DNA of 64,000 bases from Euglena gracilis (taxonomy: Eukaryota; Euglenida; Euglenophyceae; Euglenales), in NCBI GenBank assembly GCA_039621445.1, contig CP154956.1, positions 96,166,406 through 96,230,405 of the forward strand. Reading direction: 5' to 3'. This document shows positions 1-12,600 of this stretch, piece after piece. The first letter of the stretch is position 1, and each line of letters starts with the position of its first letter. Under the pieces are notes generated by a model. That model was given only the letters and a program-made list of their open reading frames with translations, made no database searches and was not told the DNA's origin. A program made the position numbers and the translations under genes.

Positions 1-699
1 TGTGCTCTATCCCCTCTGGTGTTCTTAATCTACCAGGGCCATTCTCTCCCTCCGTTGTAAGATAATTTTCAAGCAGTTGCATTGCGCTTCGGCGCAAGAC
101 CCACGTTGCTTTTACGATTTTTAAAGTGTATTTCTATTGCCCTTTGGCGCAATATAACTGTCAAATTTCCATTCTACATAAGCCTGCCCATTGCGCTGTG
201 GCGCAATGGAAGCACATGTTGACACAAAAGTTGTTATTATTGTGCAAGTGCGGCAATGGCCACCCACATGTTGAATTGCAAAAAATTAAAAAAATTGCGC
301 CAAAGCGCAAAGCGTTTTATTTTTTGCCTTGAAAAAATCGTTGCGCCAAAGCGCAACTGCGCCGTGAAGCCCCCTCGTTCCATCACCCGGCCCTTTGTGT
401 TCATGCACACTGGGCCCCGGGAGCGCTGTGCCCGTAGACTGTGGAGTTCCAAGTCGTTGGTTTCGTCCCCAGGCCAGGGGTTGCAGGGACACTAATGCGG
501 GCTGTCTCGAGTCTCAGGCCTCGGTTTTCGAAAAAAAATTTTGATTTGCGCGTCGGCGCAAATTTACACTTTCAAAGCTAAGTGCGAGTTAGGCCGCCTA
601 AGATTTTTGGTCCAGCCCAGCCGCGCCGCCAGGGTCCGCTTTATTTCCGCTTTGGTCTAGCCCAGTCGGAGTCCGCTTTATTTCAGCAGACCCCGGGGG
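1..699. other. Non-coding flank with micro-hairpins
   Basis: No convincing exon. At least six short palindromes of the form TTGCGC-n3/4-GGCGCAA occur (about 83, 139, 188, 293, 343, 546). Confidence 0.6.
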
Positions 700-1870
700 C
701 AGGCACCTATGCCGACCGCAGCCGACCGCAGCCGACCGCAGCCGACCGCAGCCGACCGCGGCCGACCGCGGGTTTCAGGACTGTCATAGGTGGGGTGCCG
801 ACCGCAGCCGACCGCAGCCGACCGCAGCCGACCGCAGCCGACCGCAGCCGACCGCGCAACGTTTTTCTAATTGATGTCAATTTTTCATTGCTCATCTGGC
901 TCATGTTGCCACTTTTGGCCACCTTTGGCCATTTTTGGCCATTTTTGGTCGCTTTTGTCCCCTTTTGGCCCATTTGCTACCATAATTCACCCATTTTGAC
1001 TTACTTTGACCATTTTTGGTCACTTTTTGCCCACTTCTTGTAATTTTGGGCCATTTTGTCCTGCCCTTGGGCCATTTTGGGCCATTTAGGCCATTTTTGA
1101 CCATTTAAAGCCATTTTCGACCTTTTCTTTTGTTATTTTTTCCCATTTTTTGGTCTCTTTTTGGTCCAATTTGACCATTTTGAGCATTTTGCGCCAGTTT
1201 GTTGCCAAAAGTGAACAAAAGCTGCTAAAGTGACCCAAATCGGCCAAAAGCAGGGCCGTTTTGGGCCATTTTGGGGCATTATTTTTGTTATTTTTGCATG
1301 CTTTTGGAACTTCTGGCCATTTTAACCATGTTTTGTCACTTTTAGGCCATTTTTAGGTCATGTTTGACTGCTCTTGATGTCAAAAGTAACAAAAAGACGT
1401 TTAAAGTGGCCTGAAAGTGGCCAGAAGTGGGTAAAAATGGCCAACAGCAGAGAAAAGTGGTCAAAAGTGGGTTAGAGAGGCCAAAAATGGTCAAAAGAGG
1501 TCAAAGCAAAGCAAAAGCTGGCCAAAAGCAGCCAAAGCCCAGCAAAAAGTGGGCAAAAGCAACAAAAGTGACCAAAAGAAAGCAAAAGGCAGGAAATAAT
1601 GGGCAAAGGCAGCAAAAATCGACCAAAAGTCGGCAACAGTGGCCAAAAGCAGTCCAAAAGCATCAAAAACTGGCCAAAAGCAGCGAAAAGCGGCCAAAAG
1701 TTGGCAACAGTGGATTGTGTGATTGTGATACATGCTCATTTTTTGTTGGCCTGCCCCCCACCTACAGCCAACTACTTTGCCGACCGCTGCCGACCGCGGC
1801 CGACCGCAGCCGACCGCGGCCGACCGCAGCCGACCGCGGGCTAAAATTTGGAATCTGTCATAGGTGCTTG
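700..1870. mobile_element. hAT-like foldback MITE, family A copy 1
   Basis: 1171 bp bounded by CAGGCACCTATG at 700 and CATAGGTGCTTG ending at 1870, with a perfect 8-bp target duplication CCCGGGGG at 692-699 and 1871-1878. Both ends carry arrays of the 10-mer GCCGACCGCA; the middle is TTTTGGCCA-type repeats on one half and their complement on the other, so the element can fold back. No coding sequence. TIR starting CAGG with 8-bp duplication fits the hAT superfamily. Confidence 0.85.
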
Positions 1871-3574
1871 CCCGGGGGGATCCGCAGCCTGGCTGGAAGT
1901 TGCTGACTGAGAAAAAAGGCATTGGCTAACCCCCCCCTCAGGGGCAGGGTCCCTTCCGGCTGGACCATTGGCATGCATGCAATGGTTGGAAAAGCATCGA
2001 TGGCCTTGAGGGAACAGGGGGACGTTCCACAGGGTAGAGCAGCACTGCAATGCACAGCACAGCAGTGCCGAGGAATGGAGGGGACCGCGGCGTAGGAGGT
2101 GGGACGTGGGGAGGGTGTGTGGAACCCCCCTGGGGGGTTCCGCTTCGGTATGGAGAGGGGTGGTCAGGTCAGATCCCCTTGGGTGGTGAAGTGGGCTTTG
2201 GGTCCACACCCAGGCTGACACCACCCACTCTCACATAACCTCAAATTTGTTTGCACACATTGTATGATCCTGTCATGGTTGGGAATGGAGTTAGAATAAG
2301 GGTAACATTTCTCTTTTAGCAGTTAGACCTAATTTTAGGCCAAAAATGGCGCGAAATTAGGTCAGAATTTAGTCCTTTTCGGCCAAAATTGGTTGTGAGC
2401 CAAATCTATTCCCAAACCCTAATCCCAACCAATAACTGACAAGTATAATAACTGATAAGAATAGCCCTAACTTCCCAGATCAGCGTAAAAAACAACAACA
2501 CGAATGAACATGATTTGGAAAATCTTGCGATTTGTGCCTGGTCACCTCGGGGGGGGGTCCCACTAGTCTGTGGCTGCCTTTTTTTGAGCTGTCCAATTTC
2601 AGCATTCGCAGCCTGGCCCAAGTACAGCTAGGGTCCAATTCCCCCCCCCCCCCCCTGGGGGCTAACTGGGCAGCCCAATTTTCTGGTCGCCACAGAGATG
2701 CATGGGCTGGGGAGGGGGGCTGAGTTAGGGTTGCCGGAGGAGGTTAGACTCCTCACTTCAAGAAAGAACAACCCTCCAGTTCTTTGTGGAAGGGGAGGGA
2801 TCGTTGGACAACGGGTATTTTGTTAGGGTAAAATGCAAAGAAACCTCCGAAAAGTTGAGTAATGACCTTGCGGGTGTGGTTTGCTTTAAATCATTCGATC
2901 ATATTTCAGCCACACATCGCTGAATTTGTTGGTGGCGCTGGCAGAACTACAATTGGCTTTGTTAACCTCAATGGGCTTCCCACCCGGACGGCAGCTCCAG
3001 TGCAGGGCTTGCCTTCGGCCATGCTACAGGAGAGGGCAACTGCCACCACGTTTGAGGAGGAGAAGGCCCTGGCACTATCCACCGCCGCAGGCATCGGTGC
3101 AGCTTCACGGGGGACAGGTTTCTCAGACGTTCCCCACCTGATTGACACCCAGACATTTCCGAGTATTCCAATGTGCTTCCAATGTGCCGTTCTTTTGTGT
3201 GAGTCAAGAGTTATTGTGTGCTCCGTTGCTGTGCAGAATCACCTGGTGGTGCCCTATCTGACTGAGCCCTTTCAGAGCCCCCCACCTGCAACCTCTAATC
3301 TCCAATGAAGTGAAATCCCCACATCCAATGAAACAAATGAAATCAGGTCATCATTGTTGAAGTGACTCCCATTTTTTGGTTTTGTGGTTGCTTTTTTTAA
3401 GGGGAATCAGGCCGTATTTTAGTTGGGTGCCGACCCCACCCCCCCGGGGGGGGGTGCCTGCCTGGGCAGGCACTCATAGGCACTCCAGACCCCCCTCCCC
3501 CCGGGTTTTGGTGAAAAAAAAAAACAGCCTGGGGGGAATGTTTAGTCTTGGCCCACCCCGGACGTTGGAAGAAG
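1871..3574 (+). other. Mostly non-coding; one weak exon candidate
   Basis: A frame near 2905-3140 (GGAGRTTIGFVNLNGLPTRT, then an acidic-Ala segment) has no clear splice sites or family match. Otherwise nothing recognisable. The ankyrin gene's 5' end could be here. Confidence 0.25.
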
Positions 3575-3690
3575 CACCCCGATGCGGCCGTCGAAGGGGC
3601 ACCTCGACGTCGTCAAGACGCTGGTGGAGGCGCGGGCGCCCCTGCACGTCGACTGGCGGTCGGGCTACACAGCGCTCATGGCCGCACCGC
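3575..3690 (+). CDS. Ankyrin exon 1 (of those seen)
   Basis: The frame containing ATG at 3582 reads [20 protein letters not shown] followed by a second repeat start with Y-T-A-L-M-A-A. This is a textbook ankyrin helix pair. A possible acceptor AAG precedes 3575. No clear GT donor follows the last conserved residues, so the 3' border is approximate. Confidence 0.72.
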
Positions 3691-6600
3691 GCCGCCTGCT
3701 TCCTGTCGCCTGCCCCTCTCCTCCGTCGGGCCATACTCCACCTCACTAGGCAGGCAGTCAGGGCCACAATTCAGCTGATTTCATGGGCCATCCACAAAGT
3801 TGATGAGGGTCAAAGATCTCCGGCTCTTTCGGGCACGGATCGTCAGATTGTGAATTGCATTTGGCTTGTGTGCAAATGTCTGAAGAGACACAGAGAAAGC
3901 ATTTCTTCTTTGTCTTTGTTTTCCCAGGAATAAGGAATGTTGTCCCGCAGCAAGGCATTTTGCCCGCTGTTGGTCACACGGCAGACAGGCAGACGGACAG
4001 AGAGAATCTATGTGAGCATTTGAATGCTCATCACATAATCATATTGATTCTCTCTGTCTGGCTGTGCACCTTCATCTGTCATTTGAAATGTAAAGTGAAG
4101 GTCAAAATTTTATTTTGTTTGTTGTGTGTTGCGTTGCTATTTTCTGCATTTTGTGTTTTCACGTGGAAGCGGTTTAAACATTGCGCGAAGCCCTTGAGTT
4201 TTTTTTGCCCTGATTATGGCTTTTTGAGGACAAGAAATACAGTTATGCAAGAACACCATTCCCCTTCTCCCACAATGAGCCCTGGGCTTCTTTGGAGGAT
4301 TTATTTTTACCTCCAAGCAAATGAATGGCTACTAAAAAGTCTGTTTAAGTTTTTGTACACTCTCCCTCCTGGGGGGGGCCAGCCAACCACAGTTTTGTAC
4401 CAGCCCAGCCACAGTAGCCTCCTCCAGCGTGCATTTGTGCGTGCCATTTCTGTTCCTGAAGATTGACCAACGCTGGAACCAAACACCCCGAGTTCCAAAG
4501 GGCAGTAGGAATTCTTGGTGGCTGATGGAAAAGTACCAAGCAAGGATGCAGGCATCCCAAAGCAACAAAACAACCTCTTTTGTTAGCTCATCAAGAGCTC
4601 GGCTGAAAAAAATGATACATTCTTTGCTTCATCAGCGGCATAGAAAAACTGCACGCTTGCTGAACAACAGCATCCGCTGTTTGTAGAGTTGCCCAAAGAA
4701 CTGGTCAAGAGCCCAAAGAATTATAAAAGAGCCGTTGGCTGGCAGGGCTTATTAAATTAAAAAAAGAGGAAACAATAAAATTTACGAAATAGAAACCAGA
4801 GAGGACCGAGTTTTTATTTATTGCGGTTTATTTTTACTGGGACAGAGGGTATTTTTTAGGACCCGGGGGGAACGGGAGTGGGTGCACCACCACCGAGGGC
4901 CTTAAAATGCCTTAAAATGCCTCAAAAAACCATAAAAAATTTCATTCTGGCAGACCTAGCAAAACCACAGCTAAAAATGTTGGCTCCAACAAAAAAGATT
5001 ATTTCTGGCATTCTGGAACATTGTATATTGAACCAAATCAAAAAAAAAACGTGAGTTTTTTTTAATTTTTGATTTGGGCCACACCAGAATTTTAAAAGTT
5101 TCTTCCGCGCCCAGGCCAAAAAAGAAAAAAGCAACACAACACGCCTAGGCTGCACAAAGTGCACAGAGGCTAGTATGCAGTATAATACTTCATGTTCGTC
5201 AGGAAAGGTCAAATGTCCGATTCCACAATTCCACAATGCAGAGCTGCTTGTATTGTCACCACATGTTCGAGAAATAGTTGGTGCAGGCAGAAGGGACAGG
5301 TTCTCACAGAAAATGGGCCAGCGAGCTGGGCTGGCAGCACCCCCATGGGGTATGATGTCCCTTGCCCTTGAGGCAGCCGAATCTTCTGCTGCCAACGACA
5401 CTACAAACCTGATTTTTTCCAAATCCCACCAGTCACTGAGACTCTCTCGGCTGTAATTCCACGTGCTTCCCTTGATTTGCATTGCTTCCTGGAGGGTTCT
5501 CTGGTTTTTTATGAAGTTTTTATTATATTATATTTTTATATTATATATATATTTATATATTTTTTATTTTATTTTTATTTTTATTTTTTTATTTTTTATT
5601 TTGTTTATATTGTTTTTTTTATCATATGTTTTTATATTTTTCAGTTTTTTTTTTAAGGTTTGTATTTTTTTTTTACCGGGACAGTGTGGTCGCAAGCCCA
5701 AAAGGGGCCCAGCATGCCCACCCACGAAGCCGGCGCCGCCTGCTGGCGGAGGCCGGCCAGGCGGCCGTCGCGGAGCTGCTGCTGCGCGCCGGGGCGCCCG
5801 TCAACGCCCAGACCGCACGCGGGGTCTCCGCCCTCATGCTGGCCGCCCAGCACGGCCATCCTGCCGCCGTGCAGCCACGGCTGCCCCAACCCCAACCCTT
5901 ATGGGCTTTTGCTTTCTTTTTGACGTCCAAGGGCCGCCCGCCAAGACCCTCCGCAAAGGGTGGCACGAGAGCAAGTCAAAACCAAGTCAAATTACACGCA
6001 TATCAAAGCAGCAGGGCGTGGTTTAAGAAAATTTGACCCCACCCCTCCGGGGTCCAGCCAGCCAGCAGCCTTTTCCCCGCCCCAAACCCCTCCCCTCCCA
6101 TCAACGAGATTTTATTTATTTCCAGCCGCCTTCACGTGGCTCGGCGGTAACGGATTTTTCGCTTTCGGGGGGACAAGAATGGGCCAAAAAATGGGCAAAA
6201 ATGGGTCAAAAATAGGCGAAAACGGGTTGGAAAATAGCTGTCCAGGGCATTTTTGGGGTCAAAAAAAATCGATTTTTGCATAATTTTGCCAAGCGCAATT
6301 TAGAAGTGAGCTTTTGAATTGAATTGAGAATTTTGAATTGAAAATTTAGAATTTGAGCAATTTTAGACGTATACACAACACTATTGACATGTCTCATCTT
6401 AGGCGGTGCATCTCGCACGTGAGCTGTTTTTCTTTGTCGATGTGCGCAATTGCGTAAATCGACATTTTTTTTACAAAAAGCCTTGAGCCGATGAATGCAC
6501 CTGGTGATATAGCAATGTAGAAGGTTCACTCCTCACGATGCAGGTTGGGAAACACAAACACAAGCGCCGCCGCTGTTTGGGCTTGCAATGAGGGCGACGT

Positions 6601-9600
6601 GGGGATGGGGACGGCAGAACTAATGGCAAGCGCTTGGAGCAATTTTGGACGTATGAACAAAACTGTTTACATGTCTCATGGTGAGAAAGAATTTACTGGA
6701 AAAACTCCCCTCTTCTTGCAAGAAAATAAATTAATAAATAAACAAAGTTATTTTTCTCTCAGCAAGACGAACAAAAAATGAACTCTGGTTTGGAGATGTA
6801 TGGCCAGTGGACGGTGGGGCAGAAGGGATATAACTGATAAACAGAATTTACCTGCCCCACGCCCTGGCTCATTCTCCCAAACTTGTTGGCCTCGGGGGAT
6901 GTTGACTCCAACACGACCAATTAGCTGCTCGGCTAAATACCCGGGGGGGGGGTCGGGGGTTTCCAACGAACGGTTTAAATTGCTCGAACATCCCGGCCCA
7001 ACGAGCCGGGGGGGGGGTCTCACGTCAACACAATTTGGCGGCCAAATTAAGCCCGTGCTTTCAGAGCGTTGCTTACTTAAGGACCCTGTGTGCACTGCGG
7101 CTGTTGTTTGGTGCCTTTTATCCCCTCTTCTGGCCTGGCGCTGTTGTCCGCCTCTGGCCCTTTTTGTCTGTGTTTGTGGAGGTGGCCGGAGCCTGGTGGG
7201 TCCTGCCTTGTTTACTTTGCCGGCCACCAAGCGGCTGCCAAGCACACACTCCACAGTTAGGGGGGTCTCTTTCACCTTGTCGACACACCGGTTACTCTAG
7301 GCCACGACCCCAGCAGGTGTGGACAAATCCACCAAACCGGGGACAAACTTGTGGGGGGTCTGTTCAGGGTCCGAAGGCACCTCCCGGGCAGCCCTGTCCC
7401 ACAAGCACACCTACTTGGAAGGCAGCCCCCCTCCTTAAGGACGGTCCAGCTCAGAAGCTGGAAGATTTGGGCTGGCTCGAAAAAGGCTGCTGGCTAACCC
7501 CCCTGCCCCCCCCCCCCCATAGGGGTACCGGGCTGGAAGCCCGGGGTCAAAGCGGGTGCTGAAGAATCGAAATTGCAAAATGTCCAACAAAACTGCCTTG
7601 CCGTCCCCATCGCCACATCGCTGTCTCATTCCAAGCCCCCCGAGAAGCGGCGCCCGTGCCGCCACGAGCTGCTGCAGGCCCACGCCGACGTCCACGCGGT
7701 CAACGACTGCCAGCGCAGCGCCCTCCTGATGGCCGCCCGGAACAACCACCCCACCATCATCCAGCAGCTTCCAAGGGCCTCCCACCCCCAGCACCGCTCA
7801 CCGCAAAGGAAGTTTGGCAGTCATAGGATTCGATGCCAGTGGCATTCCGCTGATTTTTTGTCAGAATCACTTGAAAGGCGAGCTTTTCATTGACCCACTC
7901 GTCGTTGTGCTGTTATTTATTATTTATTTATTTATTTTATTATTTATCTATTTTATTTATTAGTATTTATTTATTTTGGCTATTGGAATCCCCCATTCTT
8001 TTCCACACAAGTATTTTCCATCATTCGCTCTTGGTTGGAAATGTCAGAGATTCATATTTTTGAATAAAGGTACCTGTTTGAGTGGAACATAATTATAGCT
8101 TTCGAGTACTTTGGTGCAAATAAGAAGTGGCTCGCATTGAGGTCCAAGAGTCGTCGGGAAAGCGACCCTTCCCTCAGTACTTGCTCGGGCAGATGTGAAT
8201 TCCATTGAACGGCCGGCACATCTCTCCGTCTCTTGTGAGGCATGTTGTTTGCTCATTGGACACTGAAAAGCTGTTTTTGTGTGCCCAAATACAACTCATG
8301 TGCAACTCAACTGTCAATACAACTTGTGTACTCTCAAATACAACCCAGCTGCAAGGATGCCCAAAAGACTGGACATCAGTGACTTTTTTTTTTCGTTGGG
8401 CAAGCACCTGTGAAATGACTGGGCACGACTGGATCTGGGATTCTGGATAACCAAAATCCCCAGGAAAGTTGTACCCTCTGTGCTCTCTGACCTGTCGTTA
8501 TTGGGACCTGTCTCCTGCTGACCTGTCTCCTAAATTTTTTTTGAGATTTTTCGCATTTTTGTATTGAAAAAAGCAAATTTCCCCAGTTGAAAAGTTTGAA
8601 ACATTTATTTGAAGATTTGATCGCAAGTGTGAGAAGAAGTGGCTGTTCCATTTTTTTTTTTGTATTTGTGTGTGTCAGCTAGGACTGTTTCCCTCTGACT
8701 CGGACCCCTGGCAAACTCCCCCCTGGTCCCCACTTGCTGACCTGTCTTTATGAACTGTCTCCTACCTCTGCTGGTCATCCGGCAACGTTATCTGCTGCCT
8801 CATGGTACCACGGGACAGGTCAAGAGCTCAGCACTACACAAACCTGGTCATCAGAACCCTAATGTCACCCCTGGTTGTGCCGGCCAATTTGTCACCCCAG
8901 GAAATTGTGACCCCCATCTGTGCTGCCCAAGTTGTCACCCCCCGTTTGCAGTATTGCACTGTGGGCTTCCTTTTCGCCGACACGATTTGATTGATCTTCT
9001 ATTTCACTGCAACGTGATGAGAACTTTCACATACCAAACGCTCTGCACAATATCACGACCATAGCTGCATTTGTGCTGCGTTCACTTGTGTTTCAGTTAG
9101 TGTTCTTGGTCATTTTAATGTGGGGTTGGGTTTAGAAGTTGGGCCTGCAGTTAAACCCAGCCGTAGGCCTAGTGTTAGGTTTTAGGGTCTTGGCAGACAT
9201 TTAGACCTAAAATCCTGACCCCTGGTTGGTGATGCCCACCGGACCCAAACGGATGGAGATAGAAGTCTGAGACTGGTCTGTGTAATCGTTGACTTGTTTG
9301 CAAACAGTTTACCGAGGGTTGTTTGCCAGGAGGTCATTGGTGCCCATCATTGGTGGTGGCAGCCGCCTTTTGGTCGGTGTTTTTTGCAAACAAATTTGCC
9401 GAGCCACGCCCAACTTTGCGACGGCTGGCCGGCCACGATGGCAACGGCTGGTCGGCGCTCCACTTGGCGGTGGACGTGGGGGAGGCGCCGCTCGTGACGC
9501 TGCTGCTGCAGGCCGGGGCCGGCGTCAACCTCCAGAGCGGGGAGCGGGCCCCGCTGCCCAGGGGCGTTCTGGACTACCTTGCATGCCGGTTTGTGTTTTA

Positions 9601-12600
9601 ATCAATATTCATGTATGTGAAATCCACACACACGAGATAGCTAGATACATACATGCATACAAGCATACATTCATACATACATAGAAAAATCCATCCATCC
9701 ATACCAGGGGTTTTCTTAAGCCGGAGGGTACCCTATCCCCCTGGGGGGGGGGTCCAGCCAGCCAGCAGCTCAAATCCAGCCAGCAGCTCAAATCCAGCCA
9801 GCAGCCCAAATTCGAGTTGGGAGCCCCCCCCCCCCCCCGGGGGGGGGCTGAAGAAAAAAAACTTGGTCCAGCCCGGCCGGAGGCCGGGCCAGCCGACCGA
9901 AGGCCGGGCCAGCCGGCCCCTGGCTGCCCAGCTCACCTATCCCTGCATTTTCCTCCCTCATCACAGCTTCCTCCATCACAGCCCCCCAGCCTTGATCTAG
10001 CTCCATCCATCAAAAATGTCGAGAAGGCAAAAATGTGTTAGAAACTTTTGTTTTTCACCGACCCCGCCCAACCCAGCCCCCCCCATCCCCCGGCCCCCCC
10101 CTCCTTTATCTCCCGGGGGGGGGTCCAGCCAGCAGCTCGTTTCCAGCCAGCAGCCTTTTTGCCAGCCGGAGGCTGGACCCCCCCCCCCGGGGGGGGTCCT
10201 TAAGAAAACCCCTGATCCATACATCCTCCCGTCCACCCACCCACCCACCCACCCACCCATCCATCCATCCATCTATCCATCCATCCATCCATCCATCCAT
10301 CCATCCATCCATCCATTTATGTATGTGTCAACCCCATCCAAAAAAATATACACCTGCACTTTTTTCCCTTTTGTTCTGTTTTTGTTTTTCGGAGTTTCCA
10401 TTATTTTTTGATTTTTTTTTCATTGGAAAAAATGCACCAAAAGCGTGCATGTACTGACACTTTAATTTTCCGACTTAATGAACTTTCTCCAAGTCTTCCA
10501 CACCAGAAAATTCTTCCCGTCCAGGTGCGTAGCCCTCTGCAAAACATCAACGATTGCAATGTTGCTTTTCATGCAGAAAGAAATATAAATATTAAAATTT
10601 AAAGTCAAATAAAATTGCCAACCGACCAAAGATCGCGGTCCCTTCGGTCACTCATCCTATAGGTAGCCGCCCATGATCATCAAAATGCCATTTTTGACAA
10701 ATTTTGCCAAAAATTGCCAATTTGGGGTCGTTTTGGGGTCGTTTTGGGGTCGTTTTCACCCACAATTCCTTGATTTATAAACCCCCTGCCCCCACTTATA
10801 AACCCTCCCCTTCAGCTGACCAACCAAACCTGACCTGATAAACCCCAGGGGATATTTAAGTGGGGGGAGGTTATTTTGCACCCCTTGAGACAGAAGGCCT
10901 CCTGTGCTGACACTCGCTGCGACAAACGGCAATCTCCCCACCAGGGTTGGCCGGATGGCAGTGCACACCCTGTAATTGAGCGATCGCAATTTTATTGGAC
11001 ACACCTCCGATGCATTTTTCCCTTTCACCCCAGAGGTGGCCTGTTTCATCATGCAATTTTTCCACATGAACTGAAAGCATATTGGGGGTTTGGGTTGCAT
11101 GATATTTATCTTTGCAGACATTGTTCCATGTCACCACTGTGTGCCATGAGCCAGGTATGCAATTTGCAGAAAGTTTCAATTTTTTTGCGTAATAAATTTT
11201 CGCAAGTGCATTCTTTTGCATTTTTCTGCATTTTTTGCATTGTTTGACCTTCCAATTCTTTGCAAATCTTTTTTCAGGAAATATGCTCTTCTACCAGAGT
11301 GCTCTGACATCTTGAAGTTGCATTCACCATTTTTTTGGGACAATTTTGTCTTTTAAGGTGGTGCGCTGTGAAATAGAAGTGTGTGCATGTGGGCAGTCAA
11401 CCATGCCACTTTTGCAAGTTTGCACTACGTATCGTGTGTTCCTTGTTTTTTTTGAATTTTTTAAAAAGTGTGCAAGACATTCTTTTGCTCATACCCCTGT
11501 GTTTACTGGGAAAAAGTGGGAATGATTGTTCAAAATTCATAATTAAAATTTTGCACAATGAAAAAAATTCCCCTACAGAGGTGAAAAAAAATAGCCCCTC
11601 TCCAGCAGAATACTGTTCATCCTAGCCCGAAAGGAATTTACCTGCAGCTTAAGTTTCGCACTTTTTTTGCATTTCTTGCATTGCATATTTTTGAGGTGCC
11701 TTGTTGCCCAGAGTCCGAAATTGCCTTTTGATTTTTTCCCCTCTCTCAGCTTCTCCTCTGCCATATGTGCCCGAATTCGAGTTGAGCGGCCACACTCTAT
11801 CATCCTGTTCTTTTGTGCGAAAACTGACAGCCACCAGAAAGGAATGGGAGGGGATATGACAGGAGAATGCCGATTGAAGATACTGGTGTTTTCCGATAAT
11901 TTCTTGTTTCCGTGCCCTTAACCCCCCCATTTATAGAAGCACGGGTGCGCTTATTGCGGACCGCTGCCTCCAGCGACGGGGGGGGGGGGTGCGCTTCGAT
12001 TTGGACCCTACCTGCGTGATTTTTGTTGATTTCCTTAGAAATCCTGTCAAAATGGGGGGGGGGAGTGTAGCGGACCGCCGCCTTCGGCGGCGGCGGGGGG
12101 TGCGCTTTCATTTGGACCCTGTGCTTGTAGCGGCCCCGCGCTTCAATTAGGGGGCGGGGGTGGTTTATTGACCGGACCGCCGTCCACCGCTTTGCCCCGG
12201 TCCAGCTGGCCCGCCCTGTGGCCGGTGGCTCGGGTGCTCCTGCAGGCTCGGGCAGATCCCACCCGGGGCCTCCCCGTGCTGAGTGGCATGCCGCAGAGGG
12301 GCCAGCCAGCTGCCCAATCTCAGGAAAGGTCGGGGACCACAGGGGCGGCCTGACTACCCCCTTGGGGGCAGGAAATTCTTTCTAAGTTTCGTGACCCAGG
12401 GGGTGGGTGGGTGGGTGGGTCCAGGCTGAGCCACCCCCCCGGGGGTGGGGGGTCAGGCTGGGGGGGTACTCCGGCAGAGGCAGGATTTCCTCTATTTTTG
12501 GGGCGAATCGCCGAAAAAAATTTGGACCCAAAAAATAACCCCCGGGCCCCCCAGGAAGTGGGTGGGTGCGGACCCCCTCTCCCCCGGGCCTATAAAAACT

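Noticed and set aside
2862-3308. 148-codon plus-strand frame
   Set aside because: No family resemblance and no clear splice borders; kept only as a weak candidate.
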